NCBI GenBank assembly: GCA_934725535.1
Contig: CAKVBV010000031.1
Span: 1-28,163 of the forward strand
From: an uncultured Bacteroidales bacterium
GTDB taxonomy: Bacteria; Bacteroidota; Bacteroidia; Bacteroidales; Paludibacteraceae
Length of the DNA stretch: 28,163 nucleotides
Reading direction: 5' to 3'
Shown here: positions 7,747 to 15,469 of the stretch, piece after piece
Numbering within the stretch: position 1 is the first letter of the stretch
How the letters are laid out: each line of letters opens with the position of its first letter
Position numbers and translations under genes: made by a program
The notes under the pieces: model-generated
What the model was told of the DNA's origin: nothing
The model's database searches: none
What the model saw: the letters and a program-made list of their open reading frames with translations, nothing else

Positions 7747-9075
7747 TTACAATCTTGCCTTGATGGCTGTGGATTCGGCTTCGTAGCCGGGTTTGTCGAG
7801 GAGGGCAAACATATTCTTCTTGTATGCCTCCACGCCTGGTTGATTGAACGGATTGACGCCGAGGATATATCCCGAGATACCGCAAGCACGCTCGAAGAAA
7901 TAGATGAGTTCGCCGAGGTAGTACTCGTTGAGCAACGGCATCGTAATCTTCATATTGGGCACACCGCCGTCCACGTGCGCAAGCATCGTACCGAGTTCCG
8001 CCATCTTGTTGACCTCGTCCACACGCTTGCCGGCAAGGAAGTTCAGTCCGTCGAGGTTAGCCTCGTCAAACGGGAACTCCACCTTATGGTTGGGTTGCTC
8101 TACCGAGATAACGGTCTCAAAGAGATGGCGCTCACCGTCCTGTATATACTGTCCCATCGAGTGCAGGTCGGTCGTAAAGTCCACGCTTGCGGGGAAAATA
8201 CCCTTGTGGTCCTTGCCCTCCGACTCACCGTAGAGTTGTTTCCACCACTCGCTGACATAGTGCAATTTCGGGTGGAAATTGACAAGCAACTCAATCTTCT
8301 TGCCCTGCTCGGAGTAGATGCTGTTGCGGGCAGCCGCATACTGCGCAGCGGGGTTCTCCTCAAACGGTGTGTTGATACCGCAGACCTCCGCCATACGTGC
8401 CGCACCGTCGATGAGTGCCTTGATGTCAAAGCCTGCGCAAGCGATAGGCAGCAGACCTACAGGCGAAAGCACCGAGAAACGACCGCCTATATTGTCCTCG
8501 ATAACAAACGTCTTGTAGCCCTCTTGGGTTGCCAGCGTGCGGAGCGCACCTTTCTTGGCGTCGGTGATGCAGACAATCAGTTTCTGTGCAGCCTCCACGC
8601 CCTGTTGCTTCTCCAGTTGCGTCTTGAGCAGACGGAAAGCCAATGCGGGCTCGGTCGTGGTACCCGATTTGGAGATACAGATAATACCGAATTTCTTGTC
8701 TTTCAGCAGGTTCTGCAACTCATACAGGTAGTCCTCGCCGATGTTCTGACCGGCATAGACGATAGCGGGTTTGTTGCCTTCGAGATAAGCAAACGAAGAC
8801 GACAATGCATCGATCACGGCTTTCGCGCCCAGATACGAACCGCCGATACCGATGCAGACTATCACCTCGCACTCTTTGCGGAGCAAGTCGGCAGTAGCCT
8901 GAATATCGTCCAACTGCGGTTTGATGTCCTCAGGGAGGTTCATCCAACCTAAGAAATCGTTGCCTTTACCGGTACCCTTGACGAGCATCTCCTGGCACGC
9001 AGCCACCTGCTCTTTGTAGGCATTCACCGCCTCGGCACTTACCGCCTTGGTGTAGGAAAATTGAATATCTTTCAT
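7747..9075 (-). CDS. pgi: Glucose-6-phosphate isomerase
   Basis: Interconverts glucose 6-phosphate and fructose 6-phosphate in glycolysis and gluconeogenesis; cytoplasmic. The 442 aa length matches the compact bacterial form rather than the E. coli form of about 550 aa. Two SIS sugar-phosphate-binding domains are visible: GIGGSYLGAK (residues 76-85), SKSGTTTEP (135-143) and the signature GGRFSVLSPVGLLPIA (197-212). Likely catalytic residues are the Glu in YGESEGKDHKG (about 284-286), H305 and a Lys near 419-420. The gene lies 31 bp downstream of lysS with no promoter between them, so the two are probably cotranscribed. It ends at the shared terminator at 7689-7730. Confidence 0.97.
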   Translation of the reverse strand: MKDIQFSYTKAVSAEAVNAYKEQVAACQEMLVKGTGKGNDFLGWMNLPEDIKPQLDDIQATADLLRKECEVIVCIGIGGSYLGAKAVIDALSSSFAYLEGNKPAIVYAGQNIGEDYLYELQNLLKDKKFGIICISKSGTTTEPALAFRLLKTQLEKQQGVEAAQKLIVCITDAKKGALRTLATQEGYKTFVIEDNIGGRFSVLSPVGLLPIACAGFDIKALIDGAARMAEVCGINTPFEENPAAQYAAARNSIYSEQGKKIELLVNFHPKLHYVSEWWKQLYGESEGKDHKGIFPASVDFTTDLHSMGQYIQDGERHLFETVISVEQPNHKVEFPFDEANLDGLNFLAGKRVDEVNKMAELGTMLAHVDGGVPNMKITMPLLNEYYLGELIYFFERACGISGYILGVNPFNQPGVEAYKKNMFALLDKPGYEAESTAIKARL

Positions 9076-9106
9076 ATACTAATACCTTAAAAATCAATAT
9101 ACAAAC

Positions 9107-10684
9107 TTACTTTTCCGTCTTGTTTGCAGACGGTTGTGCACTCACTTCCGGCTTCATGGTAGGGAACAGCAGCACCTCCTGAATGGTGGGTTGCCCCGTC
9201 ATCAGGATAGCCAGACGGTCGATACCGATACCGATACCCGAGGTGGGTGGCATACCGTATTCGAGCGCACGCATAAAGTCGTGGTCAATCACCATCGCCT
9301 CGTCGTCGCCCTTGTCCGCCAACTTCATCTGCTCCACAAAGCGGTTGTACTGGTCAATCGGGTCGTTCAACTCGCTGTACGCATTCGCCAACTCTTTACC
9401 GTTCACCATCAACTCGAAACGCTCTGTCAGACCGGGTTTGGAGCGGTGCATCTTCGTCAGCGGCGACATCTCCACGGGGTAATCCGTGATAAAGGTCGGC
9501 TGTATAAACGTCCCCTCGCAGGTCTCGCCGAATATCTCGTCAATCAGTTTGCCTTTGCCCATGTGTTCGGTGTCCTCCACGCCGTATTTCTTGGCGACCT
9601 CGCGTATCTCATCCTCGCTCATCGCGGAGAGGTCGAGACCGGTCTTCTCCTGAATAGCCTCCAATATCGGCAAACGGCGGTAAGGTGCCTTGAAGTCCAC
9701 CTCGTGGTCGCCAATCTGCACTTTGGTCGTTCCGTTCACGGCTATGGCAATTTTCTCAAGCAACTGCTCCGTAAACGACATCATCCAGTTGTAGTCCTTA
9801 TATTGCACGTACAACTCCATACAGGTGAACTCTGGGTTGTGACTGCGGTCCATACCCTCGTTGCGGAAGTTGCGTCCTATCTCATACACACCCTCGAAAC
9901 CGCCTACAATCAGTCGTTTCAGATACAACTCCGTAGCGATACGCAGATACATATCCACGTCCAGCGCATTGTGGTGCGTGATGAACGGACGCGCCGACGC
10001 GCCGCCCGCAATCTGCTGAAGGATAGGCGTCTCCACCTCGGTATAACCCGCCTCGTCAAACACACGGCGCATCGTGCGGATGATAGTGGCACGCTTCAGG
10101 AACACGTCCTTCACACCATCATTCACAATCAAATCCACATAGCGTTGGCGGTAACGCTGCTCGGGGTCGTTGAACCCGTCGTATGCCACACCGTCTTTGT
10201 ATTTCACGATAGGCAACGGGCGCAGACTCTTTGCCAGCACGCTCAGTTTCTTGGCGTGCACCGAAATCTCGCCCATCTGCGTGCGGAATACGAAGCCCTC
10301 AATACCGATAAAATCGCCTATATCAAGCAGTTTCTTGAATACCACATTATACATCTGCTGCTCCACGGTGGTAGCGGTCTCGCCTTCGGGCACGGGTGCC
10401 TGAATATCATCACGGCTCACATATACCTGGATACGCCCCTTCGAGTCCTGCAATTCGATAAACGATGCCTTGCCCATGATACGTTTCGACATCAGTCGCC
10501 CTGCAATGCGCACCTCTTTGCCCGTGTACCATTCTGCGGTGGTGTCATCGTCTTTGAAGCCCTCTTTGATGTCTTTCGAGTATCCTGTAACTACGTATTC
10601 GTCAGCAGGATACGGGTTAATACCCATATCACGCATCGTCTGCAGACTCTGTCTGCGCACCTGTTCTTGTTCAGATAGTTCCAT
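9107..10684 (-). CDS. lysS: Lysyl-tRNA synthetase, class II
   Basis: Charges tRNA-Lys with lysine. The start MELSEQEQVRRQ at 10684 gives 525 aa; an in-frame ATG at 10711 would add nine residues not expected in the family and would sit next to the -7 element. An N-terminal OB-fold anticodon-binding domain (about residues 55-150) is followed by the class II core. Motif 2 is FRNEGMDRSHNPEF (273-286) and motif 3 begins GIGIGIDRLAILM (about 483). The C-terminus ends shortly after motif 3 in a short polar tail. The gene is the first of a probable lysS-pgi operon driven by the promoter at 10721-10752. Confidence 0.97.
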   Translation of the reverse strand: MELSEQEQVRRQSLQTMRDMGINPYPADEYVVTGYSKDIKEGFKDDDTTAEWYTGKEVRIAGRLMSKRIMGKASFIELQDSKGRIQVYVSRDDIQAPVPEGETATTVEQQMYNVVFKKLLDIGDFIGIEGFVFRTQMGEISVHAKKLSVLAKSLRPLPIVKYKDGVAYDGFNDPEQRYRQRYVDLIVNDGVKDVFLKRATIIRTMRRVFDEAGYTEVETPILQQIAGGASARPFITHHNALDVDMYLRIATELYLKRLIVGGFEGVYEIGRNFRNEGMDRSHNPEFTCMELYVQYKDYNWMMSFTEQLLEKIAIAVNGTTKVQIGDHEVDFKAPYRRLPILEAIQEKTGLDLSAMSEDEIREVAKKYGVEDTEHMGKGKLIDEIFGETCEGTFIQPTFITDYPVEMSPLTKMHRSKPGLTERFELMVNGKELANAYSELNDPIDQYNRFVEQMKLADKGDDEAMVIDHDFMRALEYGMPPTSGIGIGIDRLAILMTGQPTIQEVLLFPTMKPEVSAQPSANKTEK

Positions 10685-10720
10685 ATTCTCTATTCTACAC
10701 TTATAACACAATTAAGGGCG

Positions 10721-10752
10721 CAAAGTTACAAAAAAACTTTAGGCTGTACAAC
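10721..10752 (-). promoter_or_regulatory. Bacteroidota-type promoter for lysS
   Basis: On the minus strand GTTG (10752-10749), a 20 bp spacer and TAACTTTG (10728-10721). The lysS ATG is 36 bp downstream. Confidence 0.65.
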
Positions 10753-10803
10753 ATAATGGCGAAATCGTGTTGTTTTATGCACTACATTTCCGTTGTAGTA
10801 TAT

Positions 10804-10829
10804 GACGACGCGAGCCGCGTCGTCTCCCA
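10804..10829. repeat. Dispersed palindromic repeat, copy 2
   Basis: Positions 10805-10829 are identical to 73-97. Here the stem extends to 9 bp (GACGACGCG with CGCGTCGTC, loop AGC). It lies between the terminator of the secreted-protein gene and the lysS promoter, i.e. in the 3' to 5' gap of two co-directional genes. Confidence 0.75.
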
Positions 10830-10853
10830 ACTCCAAAGCATCGTCCCTAAATA

Positions 10854-10896
10854 CAAAAGAGACTGCCTGACAACAGCAGTCAGACAGTCTCTTTTG
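10854..10896 (-). terminator. Intrinsic terminator of the secreted-protein gene
   Basis: Positions 10854-10871 pair with 10879-10896 around a 7 nt loop: an 18 bp stem with one C-A mismatch and an A/T-rich foot (AAAA with TTTT). A second, perfect hairpin (10905-10914 with 10919-10928, loop AGTA) sits between it and the stop codon, so the gene has a tandem hairpin 3' end. Confidence 0.75.
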
Positions 10897-10938
10897 ACAT
10901 AGCAAGTAACTATGAGTACATAGTTACTGCAGTGGATA

Positions 10939-13488
10939 TTACTTGCTTATCTCTTGTCCGAGTGTGTTGTACACTTTATTGTTGCGAAGAATAACAACTT
11001 GTCCGTTATGTATAGTCTTCACAACATCATCGGATTGCAGAGTAACATTGTCTACGTCTGTGGATACAGAGGAGATAACACGGATAGTAGCTGTACCGCG
11101 ACCCATTGTTTCGTAGGTGCCGTTGTATTGGGTGATGTCACCAACAACCTCTACATAATCACCTATGTTCGCGACGGTCGTTCCGTCAACAGGCTTTACC
11201 TGATATGCTATGAACGTGCCTTCGCCACCTTTCGTGTCAGCAAGCCATGCCGAGTAGTTCTTGTATTGCTCCATACTTTCAGAAGGCGTACCGTTGTACT
11301 TTGTTACATAGCCACGGATGACATACATACCACCTTCGGCAGCCACATTGTTCTCCGATACGGTCTTTGCTATTTCTACAGCCTGTGCGCAGGTGATATA
11401 AGATGCTTCTATTACGGTAATTGCACAGGTTGCAGATTGTGTCCCCGCTGTGGCAGTGATATTGGCTGTACCTGTAGCCATTGTGGTTACTACGCCCTTC
11501 TCTGATACGATGGCTACTTCTTCATTGTCTGAGGTCCAAACAACAGCATCAGTCGTTGTAGCAGGAGCAACGGTAGCAATCAATGATATGTATTTATACT
11601 GTTGCATAGTGAGTGCTGTTGTGCTAAGAGTGATGCCGGTAGCAGGTATATATTCCTCTGTACCTGTGACAGACATATTCTTTATCTCCCATGTAGCCGC
11701 ACCCGAAGTAGTGCTGGTATAGACAAATGCTATCTGAGCATTGGCACTGCCGAGCAGTGCAGTCAAGTCTGCCGTTGCTTCAATAAAGTCCCAACTGCTA
11801 CCATCGGGCCATTCTGAGACATTCAAGGTAGTCCATGTGCTGCCGTCGGTAGTAGCCTTTACAGACAAGTGGTCGTTGCTACCGAACTTGCGTGCATGGT
11901 TGAAGGTCATAGTAGCGGACTTGGCACGTGTGAAGTCTATTACCGGTGAGATAAGCCATGATTCGGTAGCGTAGTTTGTTGGTTTTATATAGGCACTGGC
12001 TTTCATACCGTAACTGGTCGTCTGTTGCCAAACAGATTTCAAATTTTCATCCTTTACTACATCGTTAATAGTCCATGTTTTGGCTTCTGCGGCTTTGGTG
12101 AAATCTACCGAGTAGAGTGTAACATCCACTACTTGTGCAGCCGCTTCTACGGTTACAATACATGTAGCGGTATAGCCTCCGTCTGCGGTGGTGACGGTGA
12201 TGTTTGCTTTGCCTTCTGCCACAGCGGTAACTACGCCGTCAGCAACGGTAGCCACTTGGTCGTTGTCGGTTGCCCAAGTGATGTCTTTGTTGGTAGCGTC
12301 CTCCGGTGTGATGGTAGCCACGAGGGTAGCAGTCTTGCCAATCTCAATGTTCAACTCTGTTTTGTCCAAAGCAATGCTCTCAACAGCAACAGTAGTTGTT
12401 AAGACGCTAATAGTAGCGGCACCTCTACCCATGGTCTCGTAGGTGGTGTTATTGTCTTTATCGGTGTATTTGGTGATGTCGCCTACAACCTCCACATAGT
12501 CGCCTACAGCGGCAATGGTCGTGCCGTCAGCGGGTTTTACTTGGAATGCCAAGAAGACTTCGCCACCATCTTTGGTGTCAGCCATCCATACGGAGTAGTT
12601 GCTGTATTTTTTCATATCGTCAGCAGGGGTACCTTTCAATGCGGTTACATAGCCACGGATAACGTACTTGCCACCTTCAGCAGCCACATTATTGCCGGAT
12701 ACGGCTTTAGCCAATTCAACAGCCTCTGCACAGGTGATAGGAGTAGCCTCTTTCACGGTTACAGCGCATTTAGCCGATACAGTGCCTGCAGTCGCAGTAA
12801 TATCTGCAGTACCTGCACCTACTGCGGTAACAACGCCGTTGCTGCCTACTGTTGCAATCTTCTCATCGGAAGATGTCCATGCTACAATCGTCGTAGCCTC
12901 TGCAGGAGTGAGTGTTGCCTCTAATTTGGCAGACTTGTATTGCTCCAATTCCAAAGTGGTTTTGTCCAAGGCAATAGCCGTAGCCTCAACAGCCTGAGCA
13001 GCCACAGCGTTTACACCAAAGACAACAAAACGTTTATCGCAGGACAATGTCAATGTAGTTTCTGCCGTAATGCCTGTTAATGCCACATTGAAATAGTAGT
13101 CCTCTAACATATCTCCAGAGATGGTGAAAGGAGAATTATTCGTGATACCTGCATTGTTAGCCAAAGTCAACGCAGCAGGGGTGCAAGTAGCACCTTCGGT
13201 TCCACTTGTAATGGAAACGGAAGCACCAGTTACACCATTCCATGCGATGGCGTGGATGTGCAGATTGGTCATATTGGCAGGAACGGTAATGGTAACAGTA
13301 CCGGCTTTCTTTGAGGTACCGGCTTTTATACCGTCGTACTCAGTTCCTCCAATGGAGATTTTAGCCGCAGATGCATTAGTGCCTGCGGTCAGAGTTACAT
13401 TACTCGTGTAGGTAGTCGAGTAATCCGTTTGCGCGAATGACAATGTGCATGCCATCAGCGCGGCGAAAAAGATAGATAACCTTTTCAT
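10939..13488 (-). CDS. Secreted multidomain protein with Big2 and OB-like repeats, 849 aa
   Basis: A cleavable signal peptide (MKRLSIFFAALMACTLSFAQ, cut after about residue 19-20) predicts export. Modules read from sequence: an N-terminal beta-rich domain (21-165); a Big2 Ig-like domain (167-247); an OB-like domain (248-364, with YVIRGYVTAL and GDYVEVVGDITKY); a second Big2 (367-449); a lectin-like 'choice-of-anchor' beta-sandwich (about 455-608, SWLISPVIDFT); a third Big2 (614-693); a second OB-like copy (697-807); and a short tail (812-849, VVILRNNKVYNTLGQEI) like the truncated C-terminal signals of Bacteroidales surface proteins. Big2 domains usually support adhesion or act as spacers; ligand and function are unknown. 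It is a monocistronic gene with its own promoter and terminator. Confidence 0.85.
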   Translation of the reverse strand: MKRLSIFFAALMACTLSFAQTDYSTTYTSNVTLTAGTNASAAKISIGGTEYDGIKAGTSKKAGTVTITVPANMTNLHIHAIAWNGVTGASVSITSGTEGATCTPAALTLANNAGITNNSPFTISGDMLEDYYFNVALTGITAETTLTLSCDKRFVVFGVNAVAAQAVEATAIALDKTTLELEQYKSAKLEATLTPAEATTIVAWTSSDEKIATVGSNGVVTAVGAGTADITATAGTVSAKCAVTVKEATPITCAEAVELAKAVSGNNVAAEGGKYVIRGYVTALKGTPADDMKKYSNYSVWMADTKDGGEVFLAFQVKPADGTTIAAVGDYVEVVGDITKYTDKDNNTTYETMGRGAATISVLTTTVAVESIALDKTELNIEIGKTATLVATITPEDATNKDITWATDNDQVATVADGVVTAVAEGKANITVTTADGGYTATCIVTVEAAAQVVDVTLYSVDFTKAAEAKTWTINDVVKDENLKSVWQQTTSYGMKASAYIKPTNYATESWLISPVIDFTRAKSATMTFNHARKFGSNDHLSVKATTDGSTWTTLNVSEWPDGSSWDFIEATADLTALLGSANAQIAFVYTSTTSGAATWEIKNMSVTGTEEYIPATGITLSTTALTMQQYKYISLIATVAPATTTDAVVWTSDNEEVAIVSEKGVVTTMATGTANITATAGTQSATCAITVIEASYITCAQAVEIAKTVSENNVAAEGGMYVIRGYVTKYNGTPSESMEQYKNYSAWLADTKGGEGTFIAYQVKPVDGTTVANIGDYVEVVGDITQYNGTYETMGRGTATIRVISSVSTDVDNVTLQSDDVVKTIHNGQVVILRNNKVYNTLGQEISK

Positions 13489-13610
13489 GATAAATAATTT
13501 ATTAAGTTGTTGTTATTTGTTTTATTTGCTGTCATTTCATTATGTGAAATTGCCATCTTGTTTTCTTCGGTATGACGTATGCTTGTACTTATCCGCTTCA
13601 AAATCCGCTG

Positions 13611-13642
13611 CAAAGGTATTGCTTTTAATTGATACAGCCAAA
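13611..13642 (-). promoter_or_regulatory. Bacteroidota-type promoter for the secreted protein
   Basis: On the minus strand TTTG (13642-13639), 20 bp, then TACCTTTG (13618-13611), an exact consensus match. The ATG at 13488 is about 120 bp downstream, giving an A/T-rich untranslated leader in which no clear structure was seen. Confidence 0.75.
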
Positions 13643-13703
13643 TATAGTTTATTAAATTATTGTGAAGTTTGCACAGGCATACGCGCCTTATGCTGCAGAT
13701 TGC

Positions 13704-13957
13704 CTATCCACCCGCTATCCACTCGTTAATCACATACTAATCACATACTAATCACATACTAACCACATACTAATCTCATACACTTAACCCGAGACTAACC
13801 AGACATAATCCGAGATAGAACTCAAGTTGCCAACCACACAAAAATGTACGATTGTTAAGATGGACGGCATTATATCTGTATTATATCTGTAAGAAAAAAT
13901 TCGTTACCACCTCGTTAGGAAAGCGTTAGGAACTCGTTATCACCTCGCTATCGCAAA
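13704..13957. repeat. Long 11 bp-period repeat region
   Basis: Consecutive 11 bp units run from 13704: CTATCCACCCG, CTATCCACTCG, TTAATCACATA, CTAATCACATA twice, CTAACCACATA, CTAATCTCATA (to 13780). More degenerate units with TAAC/TAAT cores continue to about 13825. Between 13826 and 13869 no periodicity was seen. TTATATCTGTA then occurs twice (13870-13891), and from 13903 come GTTACCACCTC, GTTAGGAAAGC, GTTAGGAACTC, GTTATCACCTC and GCTATCGCAAA (to 13957). The region lies between the divergent promoters of the secreted protein and pyrC. Its period of about one helical turn could place bound proteins on one face of the DNA, but no function is demonstrated. Confidence 0.85.
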
Positions 13958-14193
13958 AAAGTGTCAAATTTTAAGATTGCGCTCCACACTCAATGTTCTT
14001 TGCGGGGAATGGGCAAACGATAATAATTGCGGGGGTATGTGTGGAAAGAATTTAGAAATACAGGTGGATTGTATGGGGCTTGTTGTATGTGAATTATCGG
14101 TGTGTTAATATGAATGCTTGTTTGTTAGTTCGCTGGTAATCAGCGTGTTTGATATAAATCGCAAGAAGAGCGTTTGTTTTGTGGGGCAAGGTG
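13958..14193. other. Intergenic stretch without recognised gene
   Basis: The only structure noticed is a small hairpin at 14131-14145 (CGCTG, loop GTAAT, CAGCG). No plausible ORF, RNA gene or repeat array was identified between the 11 bp repeats and the pyrC promoter. Confidence 0.5.
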
Positions 14194-14225
14194 TTGCAGG
14201 ATTGAAGGAAAAATAGTACCTTTGC
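14194..14225 (+). promoter_or_regulatory. Bacteroidota-type promoter and long leader of the pyr cluster
   Basis: GTTG at 14194-14197, a 20 bp spacer, then TACCTTTG at 14218-14225. It is the only convincing promoter found in front of the whole pyr-gua-pur block. The pyrC ATG is 126 bp further on. The leader repeats two short words: CACTCGG (14226 and 14325) and CGGATTCG (14230 and 14309). No attenuator hairpin with a U-run was recognised. Confidence 0.7.
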
Positions 14226-14351
14226 ACTCGGATTCGATGATAGACTGATTGGCTTGGTGGGGCGCGAGGTTGGTAAAAAGCGCACAGGTAAGCGAATAGA
14301 TATATGTACGGATTCGGAGAACCTCACTCGGTAAACAGGTACAAAACGGCA

Positions 14352-15461
14352 ATGGAGAAGACGATACGTGTTCCCGCGCTGGTGGATATGCATGTGCATT
14401 TCCGAGAGCCGGGCTACCCCCAGAAAGAGACCATTCGCAGTGGCAGCAATGCCGCTATGTGCGCCGGCTACTCCGACGTGTTTACCATGCCAAACACCAA
14501 TCCTGCGCCGGACAGCGTGGAGAATCTGAGAATACAACAAGGGATTATTGCCCGCGACAGCCTCATCGGCGTGCACCCCTATGCCAGTATCACCCTCGGC
14601 CGCAAAGGCGAGGGTGAACTCGTTAATATAGAGCAACTTGCCCCGTTGGTGGCGGGCTTCTCCGATGACGGGTGTGGCGTGCAGAGCGAGGACTTGATGC
14701 GCGAAGCCATGGAGCGTTGTGCGAAGGCGGGGAGTATGATTGTGGAGCATTGCGAGGTGAACGACCTGTTGCACAACGGATATATACACGCAGGGGCGTA
14801 CGCACGTGCGCACGGACATCGGGGGATATGCTCCGAGAGCGAGTGGCGCGAGGTGGAACGGAATATCCGCCTGAGCGAGGCGACCGGATGCCGACTGCAT
14901 ATCTGCCATATCTCCACCAAGGAGAGTGTGCAACTCATTCGTGAGGCGAAAGCCCGCGGGGCGAAAGTAACCTGCGAGACGGCACCGCATTATTTGCTTT
15001 TGGACGAGCGGTGTATGGGTGAGGACGGATGCTGGAAGATGAACCCGCCGCTGCGCGGTGTGGACGACAGGATGGCACTCTTGGCGGGCATACAGGACGG
15101 CACGATAGATGTGATTGCCACCGACCATGCGCCGCATACTGCCGAGGAGAAAAGCCGTGGTCTGGAGAATAGTGCGTTTGGCATTGTAGGGATAGAGTGC
15201 GCTTTCCCGCTGATGTACACCTATTTGGTGCGCACGGGCTTTATCACGTTGGAGCGGCTGGTGGAACTGATGTCTACCCGCGCACGGGAGATAACGGGTT
15301 TGCCGCAAGGCACCTCGTGGGCGACATTTGAGGTGGAGACCCCCTACGAGATAGACCCCGATAAGTTCCTGTCCAAGGGACACTCCACACCCTTTGCGGG
15401 GTGGATGGTGTACGGACGCTGCGTGGAGACGGTGTATAATGGAGTAATAGTTAATGGTTAA
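14352..15461 (+). CDS. pyrC: Dihydroorotase, short form
   Basis: Cyclises carbamoyl-aspartate to dihydroorotate in pyrimidine synthesis. An amidohydrolase-fold zinc enzyme: the metal motif HxH is at H14/H16 (DMHVHFREPG), with FSDDG, IVEHCEV, LHICHIST and ATDHAPHT (D258, H259, H262) following in the normal order. With the ATG at 14352 it is 369 aa, and only 12 residues precede the HxH motif, whereas ordinary class I dihydroorotases have about 50-60 there. The frame is open back to an ATG at 14304, but those 16 residues (MYGFGEPHSVNRYKTA) look like translated leader. The sequence resembles the short Clostridia-type enzyme more than the Bacteroides one. The stop codon lies inside a 7 bp repeat that runs to the pyrK start. 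Confidence 0.93.
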   Translation: MEKTIRVPALVDMHVHFREPGYPQKETIRSGSNAAMCAGYSDVFTMPNTNPAPDSVENLRIQQGIIARDSLIGVHPYASITLGRKGEGELVNIEQLAPLVAGFSDDGCGVQSEDLMREAMERCAKAGSMIVEHCEVNDLLHNGYIHAGAYARAHGHRGICSESEWREVERNIRLSEATGCRLHICHISTKESVQLIREAKARGAKVTCETAPHYLLLDERCMGEDGCWKMNPPLRGVDDRMALLAGIQDGTIDVIATDHAPHTAEEKSRGLENSAFGIVGIECAFPLMYTYLVRTGFITLERLVELMSTRAREITGLPQGTSWATFEVETPYEIDPDKFLSKGHSTPFAGWMVYGRCVETVYNGVIVNG

Positions 15462-15469
15462 TAGTTAAT
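15444..15469. repeat. 7 bp repeat between pyrC and pyrK
   Basis: Units GTAATAG, TTAATGG, TTAATAG and a final TTAAT directly abut the pyrK ATG (15470). The pyrC stop codon TAA (15459-15461) is part of the array, so the repeat also encodes the pyrC C-terminus (VIVNG). Confidence 0.75.

Noticed and set aside
13704..13957. CRISPR array
   Set aside because: Repeats are 11 bp and directly tandem with no 30-40 bp unique spacers, and no cas genes are nearby.
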